From: CAZBBB01 sp964490005
Lineage (GTDB): Bacteria > Planctomycetota > B15-G4
Direction: 5' to 3'
NCBI GenBank assembly: GCA_964490005.1
Contig: CAZBBB010000062.1
Location: 1-18,153 of the forward strand
DNA: 18,153 bases
Position numbers and translations under genes: made by a program. Below the pieces are notes generated by a model. It was not told where the DNA came from. It worked only from the letters and a program-made list of their open reading frames with translations, and made no database searches. Of the stretch, positions 1-8,531 are shown one piece after another; position 1 is the stretch's first letter, and the number at the start of each line of letters is the position of its first letter.

Positions 1-104
1 GCCGCGGCCGCCGCGAGCGGCCCGACGCCGGCCGCGGCGCTCGCCAACACGCCCCCCGTGCCGGCGAGGAACTGACGGCGATTGGGGCGCGGCGCGCGGC
101 TCAT
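1..104 (-). CDS. N-terminus of a Tat-exported protein (partial, cut by window edge)
   Basis: Only the first 34 residues lie in the window; the gene runs off the left edge. It starts with ATG at 104-102, inside the stop codon of the upstream epimerase gene (ATGA overlap), which argues for translational coupling. The translation opens with MSRAPRPNRRQFLAG, a twin-arginine motif (RRQFL), followed by a small-residue Ala/Gly-rich hydrophobic stretch ending in an Ala run that could hold the signal peptidase site. This is the layout of a Tat signal peptide for export of a folded, often cofactor-bearing protein. In planctomycetes such leaders are common on Gfo/Idh/MocA-like oxidoreductases and sugar isomerases, but the mature domain is not visible, so no function is assigned. 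The frame is open to position 1. Confidence 0.7.
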   Translation of the reverse strand, partial: MSRAPRPNRRQFLAGTGGVLASAAAGVGPLAAAA

Positions 105-1117
105 GCTCGCTCCTCACGTGGTGGCGGTGCGGCGCCGGGCGCCGCGGCGGGCGCGACCCCCGGCAGGCTCCGGCGCAGGATCTCTTGAAAGGGCCTCACG
201 GTATACCCCAGCTCGCGCTCGGCCTTGCGCGAATCGAGCCAGACGTACCAGCCCCACATGCGGCACAGTTCGGGGGCGCGGTGCGGCCGGCTCAGATGCA
301 GCTTGTCGGCGACCGTCGTCAGCGCCAGGCACACCGGCCCCGCCCACGCGGGGATCTCCCGGAAGCGTCGACCGGACGGCCCCGCCGTCGCGGCGACGAT
401 CCGGTCGTAGAACGCGTGCCAGGTGAGGTTGTGGCCGCCGAGCACGTAGCGCTCGCCCGGCCGGCCGCGCTCGAGGCCGGCGACGATGCCGAAGGCCACG
501 TCCTCGACGTCGGTGATCGAGGCGCCGCCCCGCGCCACCCAGCGGCTCGTGCCGCGCGCGACGCGCGTGAAGATCGACTCGCGCACGCGCCCGTCGAGGC
601 GCGGCCCGGCGATGCCCGCCGGGCACAGCACGACGACGTCGAGTCCCTGCCGCCCGGCCTGCAGCACGCGCCGCTCGGCCTCGATCTTCGAGTCGACGTA
701 ATGGATGCCGACCTCGCCCATGTTGCCGGGGCCGTTCTCGTCGAGCACGGCGGGGACGCGCGTGCACCCGATGGTCGCGATCGAGGAGACGTGCACGAAG
801 CGGCGCACGCCGGCCGCGCGCGCCGCCGCGAGCAGGTTGGTCGTGCCGACGACGTTGGTCTCCCACTGCACGGCGTTGTTGCGCGCCCAGTAGCCCTGCC
901 GCGCCGCGACGTGCACCACCGCCTCGACCCCGGTGCAGGCGCGCCGCAGGGTCTCGGGCCGCGACAGGTCGCCCTCGGCGATCTCGACGCCCGGCGCCAG
1001 CCCCGCCACGGGCCGGCCGGGGCGCACGAGCGCGACCGGCCGATGGCCCCGCGCCAGCAGGCGCGCCACCACGTGCGGCCCGACGAACCCCGTCGCTCCC
1101 GTGACGAGCACGCGCAT
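101..1117 (-). CDS. NAD-dependent epimerase/dehydratase (extended SDR family)
   Basis: A 338-residue extended short-chain dehydrogenase/reductase. The N-terminal Rossmann motif GATGFVG is at residues 7-13, an acidic residue (D50, in EGD) follows strand 3, HVAA comes near 69-72, Ser at 111-112 (HVSSIATIG), and the catalytic YxxxK pair is Y140/K144. The overall pattern resembles 3-beta-HSD-like and hopanoid-associated HpnA-type epimerases acting on nucleotide sugars or sterol-like substrates; the substrate cannot be read from sequence. The C-terminus is a Pro/Ala-rich tail of about 20 residues. The ATG at 1117 has a GGGAG Shine-Dalgarno-like sequence 6-8 bases upstream. It lies downstream of tRNA-Glu on the same strand and overlaps by 4 bases the Tat-leader gene that follows it, so the two probably form an operon. 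Confidence 0.88.
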   Translation of the reverse strand: MRVLVTGATGFVGPHVVARLLARGHRPVALVRPGRPVAGLAPGVEIAEGDLSRPETLRRACTGVEAVVHVAARQGYWARNNAVQWETNVVGTTNLLAAARAAGVRRFVHVSSIATIGCTRVPAVLDENGPGNMGEVGIHYVDSKIEAERRVLQAGRQGLDVVVLCPAGIAGPRLDGRVRESIFTRVARGTSRWVARGGASITDVEDVAFGIVAGLERGRPGERYVLGGHNLTWHAFYDRIVAATAGPSGRRFREIPAWAGPVCLALTTVADKLHLSRPHRAPELCRMWGWYVWLDSRKAERELGYTVRPFQEILRRSLPGVAPAAAPGAAPPPREERA

Positions 1118-1146
1118 CGACGATCTCCCGGGACCGCGTCGACCGG

Positions 1147-1224
1147 TGGTGACCCCAACGGGATTCGAACCCGTGTTGCGAGGATGAAAACCTCGTGTCC
1201 TGGACCTGACTAGACGATGGGGCC
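1147..1224 (-). tRNA. tRNA-Glu (anticodon UUC)
   Basis: On the minus strand the sequence folds as a full cloverleaf. The acceptor stem is GGCCCCA/TGGGGTC (one G-U pair), the anticodon stem CGAGG/CCTCG encloses loop TTTTCAT (anticodon TTC), and the T arm is ACGGG-TTCGAAT-CCCGT. The discriminator base is A and CCA is encoded (1149-1147). The gene lies between the metallophosphoesterase and the epimerase, both also on the minus strand. Confidence 0.95.
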
Positions 1225-1299
1225 CCGCGTTCGCGGCGCATGATAGGCGACGGCGCGCTCGCCGACCAAGCGCCGCGTCGAGGGCCGCGCGCGCCCCGC

Positions 1300-2076
1300 T
1301 CAGCCCGACGACGCGATGAGCACGGGCCGGAAGTCGATGAAGTCCACCGCCGCGAGGTGATAGCGCACGCCGCGCAGCTCCCCGCCGACGCGCGCGCGCG
1401 CCTCCGCCTTGAGGCTGTGCAGGTGCCCGAACACGACGTGCCCGACCCCGGCGCGCTCGAAACGTTCGGTGAGTTCGTTGGCCGGCAGCTCGCCGCCCGG
1501 GGGCGCGGGACCGACCGGCGGGTAGTGCAGCATCGCCACGCGCAGCGGTGCGTCACGATCGAGCGCCGCCAGGGCCCGGTCGAGGCGCCCGACCTCGCGC
1601 CGATAGACCTTGAGCGAGGCCGCCTCGTCGGACTCGCTGCGCTCGGGCGAGATCGGCTCGCCCCGCCAGGCGATCAGGTCGTGGTAGTCGACCTGCGGCG
1701 CATCCCACAGGCGCGTGCCGCAGATCGCGACGTCGCCGAGCCGCAGCGCGTCGGCATGCAGCACGTGCAGGCCCTCGGGCAGCGCGGCGCGCAGCCGTTC
1801 GAGCGACGAGGGCCACCACTGGTCGTGGTTGCCCTTGCCGAGCAGCTTGACGCCCGGGCGCGCCGCCAGCCACTCCAGGTCGGCCTGTACGCCGGCGAGG
1901 TCGCGCGCCCAACTGATGTCGCCGGGGACGAGCACGAGATCCTGCGGGCCGACGCTCGCGTCCCAGGCCGCCGCCATCCTGTCGGCGTGCCCCACCCACT
2001 GCGGCCCGAAGACGTCCATCGACTTGCCCGGCGTCGCCAGGGCCAGGTGCGGGTCGGAGAGGGCGAAGACGCGCAT
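1300..2076 (-). CDS. Calcineurin-like metallophosphoesterase (COG1768-like predicted phosphohydrolase)
   Basis: A 258-residue protein with the full set of calcineurin-type metal ligands: D8-x-H10 (SDPH), GD at 52-53 (PGDISWARD), GNHD at 82-85 followed by QWW, H184 in HYPP, and GHLH at 217-220. These bind a dinuclear metal centre for phosphoester hydrolysis. The extra motifs GKSMDVFG, ISWARDL and GTRLWDAP match a predicted bacterial phosphohydrolase family whose physiological substrate is not established. There is no signal peptide, so it is probably cytoplasmic. I chose ATG at 2076, which places the beta strand and SDPH right at the N-terminus; an in-frame GTG at 2085 would add three residues. 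It is divergent from the YyaL-like gene, with only 25 bases between the two starts. Confidence 0.88.
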   Translation of the reverse strand: MRVFALSDPHLALATPGKSMDVFGPQWVGHADRMAAAWDASVGPQDLVLVPGDISWARDLAGVQADLEWLAARPGVKLLGKGNHDQWWPSSLERLRAALPEGLHVLHADALRLGDVAICGTRLWDAPQVDYHDLIAWRGEPISPERSESDEAASLKVYRREVGRLDRALAALDRDAPLRVAMLHYPPVGPAPPGGELPANELTERFERAGVGHVVFGHLHSLKAEARARVGGELRGVRYHLAAVDFIDFRPVLIASSG

Positions 2077-2101
2077 GGGCCGCACAGCCTACGATGGCGC
2101 C

Positions 2102-4342
<2,241 letters not shown>

Positions 4343-4343
4343 G

Positions 4344-4361
4344 CGCCGCGCCCGCGCGGCG
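4344..4361. terminator. GC-rich hairpin after the YyaL-like gene
   Basis: A perfect 7-bp inverted repeat (CGCCGCG / CGCGGCG) with a 4-base loop begins two bases after the stop codon of the YyaL-like gene and just before the 3' end of the convergent tRNA-Lys. There is no T-tract, so intrinsic termination is only a possibility; in DNA this rich in GC such a stem may also be chance. Confidence 0.35.
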
Positions 4362-4364
4362 GGA

Positions 4365-4440
4365 TGGAGGGGGCGCTGGGACTCGAACCCAGGACCACCG
4401 GCTTAAAAGGCCGCTGCTCTACCGACTGAGCTACGCCCCC
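4365..4440 (-). tRNA. tRNA-Lys (anticodon UUU)
   Basis: The minus strand folds as a cloverleaf. The acceptor stem is GGGGGCG/CGCCCCC, the D arm GCTC...GAGC, the anticodon loop CTTTTAA (anticodon TTT), and the T arm CTGGG-TTCGAGT-CCCAG. CCA is encoded at 4367-4365. Two details differ from the common form: the discriminator position reads U (A in E. coli tRNA-Lys), and the outermost anticodon-stem pair is G-G rather than a pair. It sits 28 bases downstream of frr on the same strand. Confidence 0.93.
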
Positions 4441-4468
4441 GCCGACGGCGGGCGCGACCGGCGGCCGC

Positions 4469-5029
4469 TCAGCTCTCCTGGATCTCGGCGATCCGGGCGT
4501 TGCTGAGCTTGTCGATCTCGCCCTCGATCTCCTTGGTGAGTTTCTGGATCGCCTCCTTGGCGCGGCGCTCGTCGTCCTCGCTCAGTTCGCCGCCGGCGAG
4601 CATCGTCTCGGCCGTCTTGTTCTGGTCGCGGCGCACGTTGCGCACGGCGACGCGGGCCTGCTCGGCGAGGTCCTTGACGCGGTGCACGAGCTTCTCGCGC
4701 TGCTCGCCGCTCATCATCGGCACGGGCAGGCGCACGAGCTTGCCGTCGCTGGCCGGCGTGATGCCGATGTCGCTCTTGAGGATGGCCTTCTCGATCGAGG
4801 CGCACATCGACGGATCGAAGGGCTTGACCACGAGCGTGCGCGGGTCGGGGACGGAGATCGTCGCGAGCTGGTTGAGCGGCATCGGGCTGCCGTAGGCGTC
4901 GACGCGGATGTTCTCGACGAGCGCGGGCGTGGGCCGCCCCGAGCGCAGGCCGCGCAGGTTGTCGACGAAGAAGTCGACTCCCTTGCGCATCTTGTCGCGC
5001 GTGTCCTTGACGAGCTGCGATTCGGACAT
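4469..5029 (-). CDS. frr: Ribosome recycling factor
   Basis: 186 residues, the normal length for RRF (E. coli 185), with no gaps in the family pattern: an N-terminal helix with MRKGVDFFVDNLRGLRSGRPTPALVENIRVDAYG, then VPDPRTLVVKPFD, the SDIGITPASDGKLVRLPVP segment, and the RDQNKTAE region of the long three-helix bundle. The factor acts with EF-G to split post-termination ribosomes. The ATG at 5029 has GGAGG about 11 bases upstream. It is the last gene of the rpsB-tsf-pyrH-frr cluster, 97 bases after pyrH; that gap contains a hairpin, so partial uncoupling of its expression is possible. Confidence 0.97.
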   Translation of the reverse strand: MSESQLVKDTRDKMRKGVDFFVDNLRGLRSGRPTPALVENIRVDAYGSPMPLNQLATISVPDPRTLVVKPFDPSMCASIEKAILKSDIGITPASDGKLVRLPVPMMSGEQREKLVHRVKDLAEQARVAVRNVRRDQNKTAETMLAGGELSEDDERRAKEAIQKLTKEIEGEIDKLSNARIAEIQES

Positions 5030-5059
5030 GGGTTGCGGTCCTCCGGAAGGGTCGGGTGG

Positions 5060-5080
5060 CCTGCGGGCGCTTCCCGCAGG
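5060..5080. promoter_or_regulatory. Hairpin in the pyrH-frr spacer
   Basis: A perfect 8-bp inverted repeat (CCTGCGGG / CCCGCAGG) with a 5-base loop lies in the 97-base spacer between pyrH and frr. In the minus-strand transcript it is about 30 bases upstream of the frr start and just before its GGAGG site. No U-tract follows. It could be an attenuator, an mRNA processing or stabilising stem, or chance. Confidence 0.4.
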
Positions 5081-5126
5081 ATACGCAAGGCGGGCCGGCG
5101 GCCCCAGCCGCGGCCGGCGCCGCGGC

Positions 5127-5846
5127 TCAGGCCTCGGCGCCCACGAGCGTGCCGATCGGCTCGCCCGTGACGACGCGTTTGAGGTTGCCGGCCGTGAGCA
5201 CGTCGAACACGCGGATGGGCAGCTTGTGGTCCATGCACATCGTGATCGCGGTCAGGTCCATCACGCCCAGATTGCGCTCGAGCACCTCGCGGTAGCTGAG
5301 CTTGTCGAAGCGCCGCGCGCCCTGCTGCTTCTTGGGGTCGGCGTCGTAGACGCCGTCGACCTTGGTCGCCTTGAGCATCACGTCGCAACCCAGCTCGCTG
5401 GCGCGCAGCGCGGCCGTGGTGTCGGTCGTGAAGAAGGGGTTGCCCGTGCCGCCGGCGAGCACGATCACGCGCCCCTTCTCCTGGTGCCGGATGGCCCGCC
5501 GCCGGATGAAGGGCTCGCAGATCTGGTGCGCCGAGACCGCCGACATGAGCCGGGCCTCGCAGCCGCTGCGCTCGAGGCCGTCCATCAGGGCCAGGCCGTT
5601 GATCATCGTGGCCAGCATGCCCATCTGGTCGGCCGTGGCGCGCACCGAGATCGTGTCGGAGACCTCGCTCCCGCGCAGGATGTTGCCCCCGCCGACGACC
5701 ACCGCCATGCGGCAGCCCATGGCGGAGACCTCGGCGATCTGCGCCGAGATGACGTCGATGGCCTGCCGGTCGAGGCCGCGGCCGCCGGCCGCCAGGGCCT
5801 CCCCGCTCAGCTTGAGCAGGACCGAGGCGTAGGCCAGGCGGGTCAC
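5127..5846 (-). CDS. pyrH: UMP kinase
   Basis: 239 residues, the usual length of bacterial hexameric UMP kinase, which phosphorylates UMP to UDP in pyrimidine synthesis. Visible signatures are LLKLSGEAL near the N-terminus (phosphate-binding lysine), VVVGGGNILRG, TADQMGMLATMINGLAL, AGGTGNPFFTTDTTAALRA, KATKVDGVYDADP and the C-terminal PIRVFDV. The start is GTG at 5846, overlapping the tsf stop as GTGA, so it is translationally coupled to tsf. The open frame continues upstream antisense-free within tsf, but the homology begins at this GTG. Its neighbours tsf and frr are the standard ones for pyrH. Confidence 0.96.
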   Translation of the reverse strand: MTRLAYASVLLKLSGEALAAGGRGLDRQAIDVISAQIAEVSAMGCRMAVVVGGGNILRGSEVSDTISVRATADQMGMLATMINGLALMDGLERSGCEARLMSAVSAHQICEPFIRRRAIRHQEKGRVIVLAGGTGNPFFTTDTTAALRASELGCDVMLKATKVDGVYDADPKKQQGARRFDKLSYREVLERNLGVMDLTAITMCMDHKLPIRVFDVLTAGNLKRVVTGEPIGTLVGAEA

Positions 5847-6442
5847 TCGCCGGCGACGTCGAAGCGCGCGAAGCGCCGGAGGACGACGTTCTCGCCGAGG
5901 CGCCCGACCGTCTCGGCGCGGAGCTGCTCGATGGTCTTGCTGTCGTCCTTCACGAAGGACTGCTCCATGAGGCAGACGCCGGCGTAGAACTTGCCGATCT
6001 TGCCGTCGAGGATCTTCTCCTGGATCTCGCGCGGCTTGGTCTGGTCGACCTGCTCGCGCAGGAACTCGCGCTCCTTGGCGACGACCTCGGCCGGCACCTC
6101 CTCGCGCACGAGGTAGCGCGGCGCCATCGAGGCGATGTGCAGCGCGACGTCGTTGCAGAAGTCCCTGAAGGCGTCGGTCTTGGCGACGAAGTCGGTCTCG
6201 CAGCTCACCTCGAGCAGCACGCCGACCTTGCCGTTGTGGTGCACGTAGGCGTGCACGAGGCCTTCCTTGACGTCGCGGCCGGCCTTCTTGGCGGCCGACG
6301 CGATGCCCTTCTTGCGCAGCCACTCGCCGGCCGCCGCCAGATCACCGCCCGACTCGGCCAGCGCCTTCTTGCAGTCCATCATGGGCGCGCCGGAGAGGTC
6401 GCGCAGCTCGCGCACCTGCGCGGCGGAGATCGTGGCGGACAT
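5843..6442 (-). CDS. tsf: Elongation factor Ts (short form)
   Basis: 199 residues: an N-terminal UBA-like domain (VRELRDLSGAPMMDCKKAL), KKGIASAAKKAGR, and the EF-Tu-contacting TDFVAK motif at residues 83-88, followed by the core domain with REFLREQV and IGKFYAGVCLMEQSFVKDD. It catalyses GDP/GTP exchange on EF-Tu. At about 200 residues it is the compact form found in many lineages, shorter than the E. coli protein (283), lacking the second core repeat and coiled-coil insert. The ATG at 6442 lies 4 bases after the rpsB stop, and an AGGAGG Shine-Dalgarno sequence 9 bases upstream lies inside the end of rpsB. Confidence 0.96.
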   Translation of the reverse strand: MSATISAAQVRELRDLSGAPMMDCKKALAESGGDLAAAGEWLRKKGIASAAKKAGRDVKEGLVHAYVHHNGKVGVLLEVSCETDFVAKTDAFRDFCNDVALHIASMAPRYLVREEVPAEVVAKEREFLREQVDQTKPREIQEKILDGKIGKFYAGVCLMEQSFVKDDSKTIEQLRAETVGRLGENVVLRRFARFDVAGE

Positions 6443-6446
6443 CGGC

Positions 6447-7337
6447 TCAGCCCTCCTGTTCGGCGCCCGAACCGCCGTCGGACTCGCTCGCGGCGGCGAC
6501 GCGCTCGGACATGCCGGACGAGGCCAGCATCTCGCGCGCCGTCTCGATCGAGCTGCCGTCGGAACTCGGCCCCTCGGCCACGCGCACGCCGGTGGCGTCC
6601 TCGGGCGCGCGCCCCGAGCTGTTGAAGCGCGCGGCGCCCTCGACGATGCCGTCGGTGACCTTGCCGACGAGCAGGGCCACGGCCCGGATGCTGTCGTCGT
6701 TGGCCGGGATGGTGATGTCGACGAGGTCGGGATCGCAGTCGGTGTCGAGCAGCCCCACGACCGGCACGCCCACGCGGCGCGCCTCGGACACGGCGATGTG
6801 CTCGCGGCGCGGGTCGACGACCAGCAACGCGCCCGGGATGCGGTTGAGCGTGCGCAGGCCGTCGAGGTTCTTGCGGATGCGGCGCAGTTCGCGCCCGAGC
6901 GCCGACTGCTCCTTCTTGCTCAACTCGGCCATGTGGCCGTTGGCTTCCATGGCCTCGATCTCCTCGAGGCGCGACAGGCGCGAGCGCACCGTCTTGAAGT
7001 TCGTGAGCGTGCCGCCCAGCCAGCGCTCGATGACCCAAGGCATGGCGCAGCGGTCGGCCTCCTGGCGGATGAGCGTGCGCATGTGCCGCTTGGTGCCGAC
7101 GAACACGATCTGCCGGCCGGTGGCCGCCACCTCGCGCAGGAAGTGCGCGCCCTGCGTCAACCCGCGCACCGTGTGCACGAGGTTGATGATGTGGATCTTG
7201 TTCCGCTTGCCATGGATGAAGGGCTTCATCCGCGGATTCCACGTGTGCGTCTGCGAGCCGAAATGCACTCCGGCCTCGAGCAGATCCTTCATCGTCGTCC
7301 CGGTCGTCACGGCCAAGCCGCCATCCTCCGTCGTCAT
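6447..7337 (-). CDS. rpsB: Ribosomal protein S2 with acidic C-terminal tail
   Basis: 296 residues from the chosen ATG at 7337. Core S2 signatures are clear: MKDLLEAGVHFGSQTHTWNPRMKP, IHIINL, FVGTK, WLGGTLTNFKT, PGALLVVDPRREHIAVSEA, VGLLDTDCDP and IPANDDS. The last 55 or so residues (from about RAPEDATG) form a Ser/Glu/Asp/Gly-rich tail beyond the usual end of bacterial S2 (E. coli 241). An in-frame ATG at 7418 would add 27 residues not typical of S2; an ATG 15 codons downstream is also possible. The 7337 start is preferred because AAGGA lies 12 bases upstream of it. First gene of the cluster rpsB-tsf-pyrH-frr; a leader hairpin overlaps the ribosome binding site. Confidence 0.95.
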   Translation of the reverse strand: MTTEDGGLAVTTGTTMKDLLEAGVHFGSQTHTWNPRMKPFIHGKRNKIHIINLVHTVRGLTQGAHFLREVAATGRQIVFVGTKRHMRTLIRQEADRCAMPWVIERWLGGTLTNFKTVRSRLSRLEEIEAMEANGHMAELSKKEQSALGRELRRIRKNLDGLRTLNRIPGALLVVDPRREHIAVSEARRVGVPVVGLLDTDCDPDLVDITIPANDDSIRAVALLVGKVTDGIVEGAARFNSSGRAPEDATGVRVAEGPSSDGSSIETAREMLASSGMSERVAAASESDGGSGAEQEG

Positions 7338-7350
7338 GCCTACACACGTT

Positions 7351-7368
7351 CCTTTCCGGACGGAAAGG
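7351..7368 (-). promoter_or_regulatory. rpsB leader hairpin overlapping the Shine-Dalgarno sequence
   Basis: The palindrome CCTTTCCG-ga-CGGAAAGG forms, in the rpsB transcript, a 7-bp stem with a 4-base loop (8 complementary bases per arm). Its 3' arm contains most of the AAGGA sequence that precedes the rpsB ATG by about 12 bases. A stem that hides the ribosome binding site is a plausible site for translational control; S2 autoregulates rpsB-tsf in E. coli through its mRNA leader. The structure is seen; the regulation is inferred. Confidence 0.5.
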
Positions 7369-7418
7369 GGCCGCGCAAGGTACCAAAGACCCGGGGAGGG
7401 CGTAAACGGGCAGACCAT

Positions 7419-7436
7419 GGACCGCGGGCGCGGTCC
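7419..7436. repeat. Palindrome in the rpsB / diguanylate cyclase divergent spacer
   Basis: An 18-base palindrome, GGACCGCG-gg-CGCGGTCC, lies between the divergent starts of rpsB (7337) and the GGDEF gene (7484). Its dyad symmetry could be an operator or a transcript hairpin in either direction. No convincing -35/-10 pair is visible in this 146-base spacer. Confidence 0.35.
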
Positions 7437-7483
7437 CGGCTAGCTTGGCCCGTCGTCGTCCTCCGCCCTGCCCCGGGGCCGCC

Positions 7484-8482
7484 ATGCACGTTCCGCGCGT
7501 CCTGCTCGCCCTGCACCGCCCGGGCCTCGGCTCGGCGCTGCAAGAGGGGCTGGCGGCGCGCGGCCACGAGGTCGAGACCACGCGCAACATGGCCGCGACC
7601 TGGGTCGCCGTGCGCCGCCGGCCGCCCGACGCGATCCTGCTGGCGCCCGTCACGGCCGACGGCGCCTCGGCCGAGTTCGCCAGCCTGCTCGGGCGCGCGG
7701 CCGACCCGTCCGGCCCGGCCCTGATCGTGCTCTCCGACGAGCCCGACTTCCTCGAGGGGCGCATCGACGACTTCCTGCCCACGGCGACCGACGCGGAGAC
7801 CGCCGGCCGGCGCGTGCGCTTCGCCGTCGCGCGGCGCGCGGCGCTCGTGCGCCTGCGGCAGGAGCGCGACCTGCTCGCCCGCCAGAGCCGCACCGACTGG
7901 AAGACCGGCCTGCTCAACGACCGCAGCTTCTCCGAGCGCTGCCTGCAGGAAGTGTCCCGCGCGCGCCGCCAGGAGCAGCCGATCGCCGTGCTGGCGATCG
8001 ACTTCGACGGCTTCAAGGCGCTCAACGACGCGCACGGCCACGCCTTCGGCGACGAGGCCCTGCGCCTGTTCGCCTCCACGCTCAAGCGCCATCTGCGCGA
8101 CTTCGACGTGGGCGCGCGCACCGGCGGCGACGAGTTCTCGGTGCTGCTGCCCGGGACCGACGCGGCCGGCGCCCTCGTGGTCGCCGAGCGCCTGCGCGCC
8201 ATGGTCGGCGCGCTCAGCGTGGAGTTCGACGGCCGGCGCGCGACGCTCTCCGTCTCGTGCGGCGTGGCCTGCTGGACGCCGCGCGGCGGCGCCGACTTCG
8301 ACGCGATCGTGCGCGCCGCCGACGCCGCGCTGCTCGCCGCCAAGGCTCAGGGCCGCGGCCGCGTCGTGCTGCACGACCCGGCCCGCCTGCCCGCGCCGGC
8401 CGCGCCCCTCGAGGCCTCCGAACAGGCCGCCTCCGGCAACGGCGAACGCCGTCCCGCGCGCGGCCGGCGCCCGCGCGGCTGA
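7484..8482 (+). CDS. Diguanylate cyclase with degenerate receiver-like domain
   Basis: 332 residues. The C-terminal GGDEF domain has an intact active site GGDEF at residues 214-218 and an allosteric product-binding I-site RDFD (205-208) five residues before it; it should make c-di-GMP from two GTP and be feedback-inhibited. Other family marks are IDFDGFKALND and GHAFGDEAL. Residues 1-105 look like a response-regulator receiver fold (VLLALHRPG at the start, PDAILLAPV where the phospho-acceptor Asp would follow strand 3), but no Asp sits at the expected position. A coiled linker (LVRLRQERDLLARQ) joins the domains. The last 35 or so residues are a Pro/Ala/Arg-rich disordered tail. I chose ATG 7484; an in-frame TTG at 7445 would only add an Arg/Pro-rich leader. 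Divergent from rpsB, convergent with the propeller gene. Confidence 0.9.
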   Translation: MHVPRVLLALHRPGLGSALQEGLAARGHEVETTRNMAATWVAVRRRPPDAILLAPVTADGASAEFASLLGRAADPSGPALIVLSDEPDFLEGRIDDFLPTATDAETAGRRVRFAVARRAALVRLRQERDLLARQSRTDWKTGLLNDRSFSERCLQEVSRARRQEQPIAVLAIDFDGFKALNDAHGHAFGDEALRLFASTLKRHLRDFDVGARTGGDEFSVLLPGTDAAGALVVAERLRAMVGALSVEFDGRRATLSVSCGVACWTPRGGADFDAIVRAADAALLAAKAQGRGRVVLHDPARLPAPAAPLEASEQAASGNGERRPARGRRPRG

Positions 8483-8510
8483 GCGGAGAGAGCGCGCGTC
8501 GTCGATGGCG

Positions 8511-8524
8511 GGCGGGGTGCTGCG
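8511..8524. repeat. Short sequence matching the left arm of the ileS-downstream inverted repeat
   Basis: GGCGGGGTGCTGCG here is identical, in the same orientation, to 10897-10910. Allowing a 3-base insertion (CGC), the match extends through GGGGTC. It sits in the convergent spacer between the diguanylate cyclase and the propeller gene, so the two copies flank the low-GC pair of genes at 8532-10774. Confidence 0.5.
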
Positions 8525-8531
8525 CGCGGGG

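Noticed and set aside
1715..2101. Upstream extension of the YyaL-like reading frame
   Set aside because: The extension is antisense to the phosphoesterase, and the lipoprotein leader and family homology begin at ATG 2102.
7445..7483. TTG start for the diguanylate cyclase
   Set aside because: It only adds 13 Arg/Pro-rich residues before a well-placed ATG at 7484 that starts the receiver-like fold.
6379..8343. A minus-strand open frame of about 650 codons across the GGDEF gene and rpsB
   Set aside because: It is out of frame with rpsB and antisense to the GGDEF gene, both recognised by intact motifs.
8483..8531. Intrinsic terminator between the convergent diguanylate cyclase and propeller genes
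   Set aside because: Only weak CG-repeat stems (GCGCGC) are present with no T-tract on either side; not distinguishable from background GC richness.
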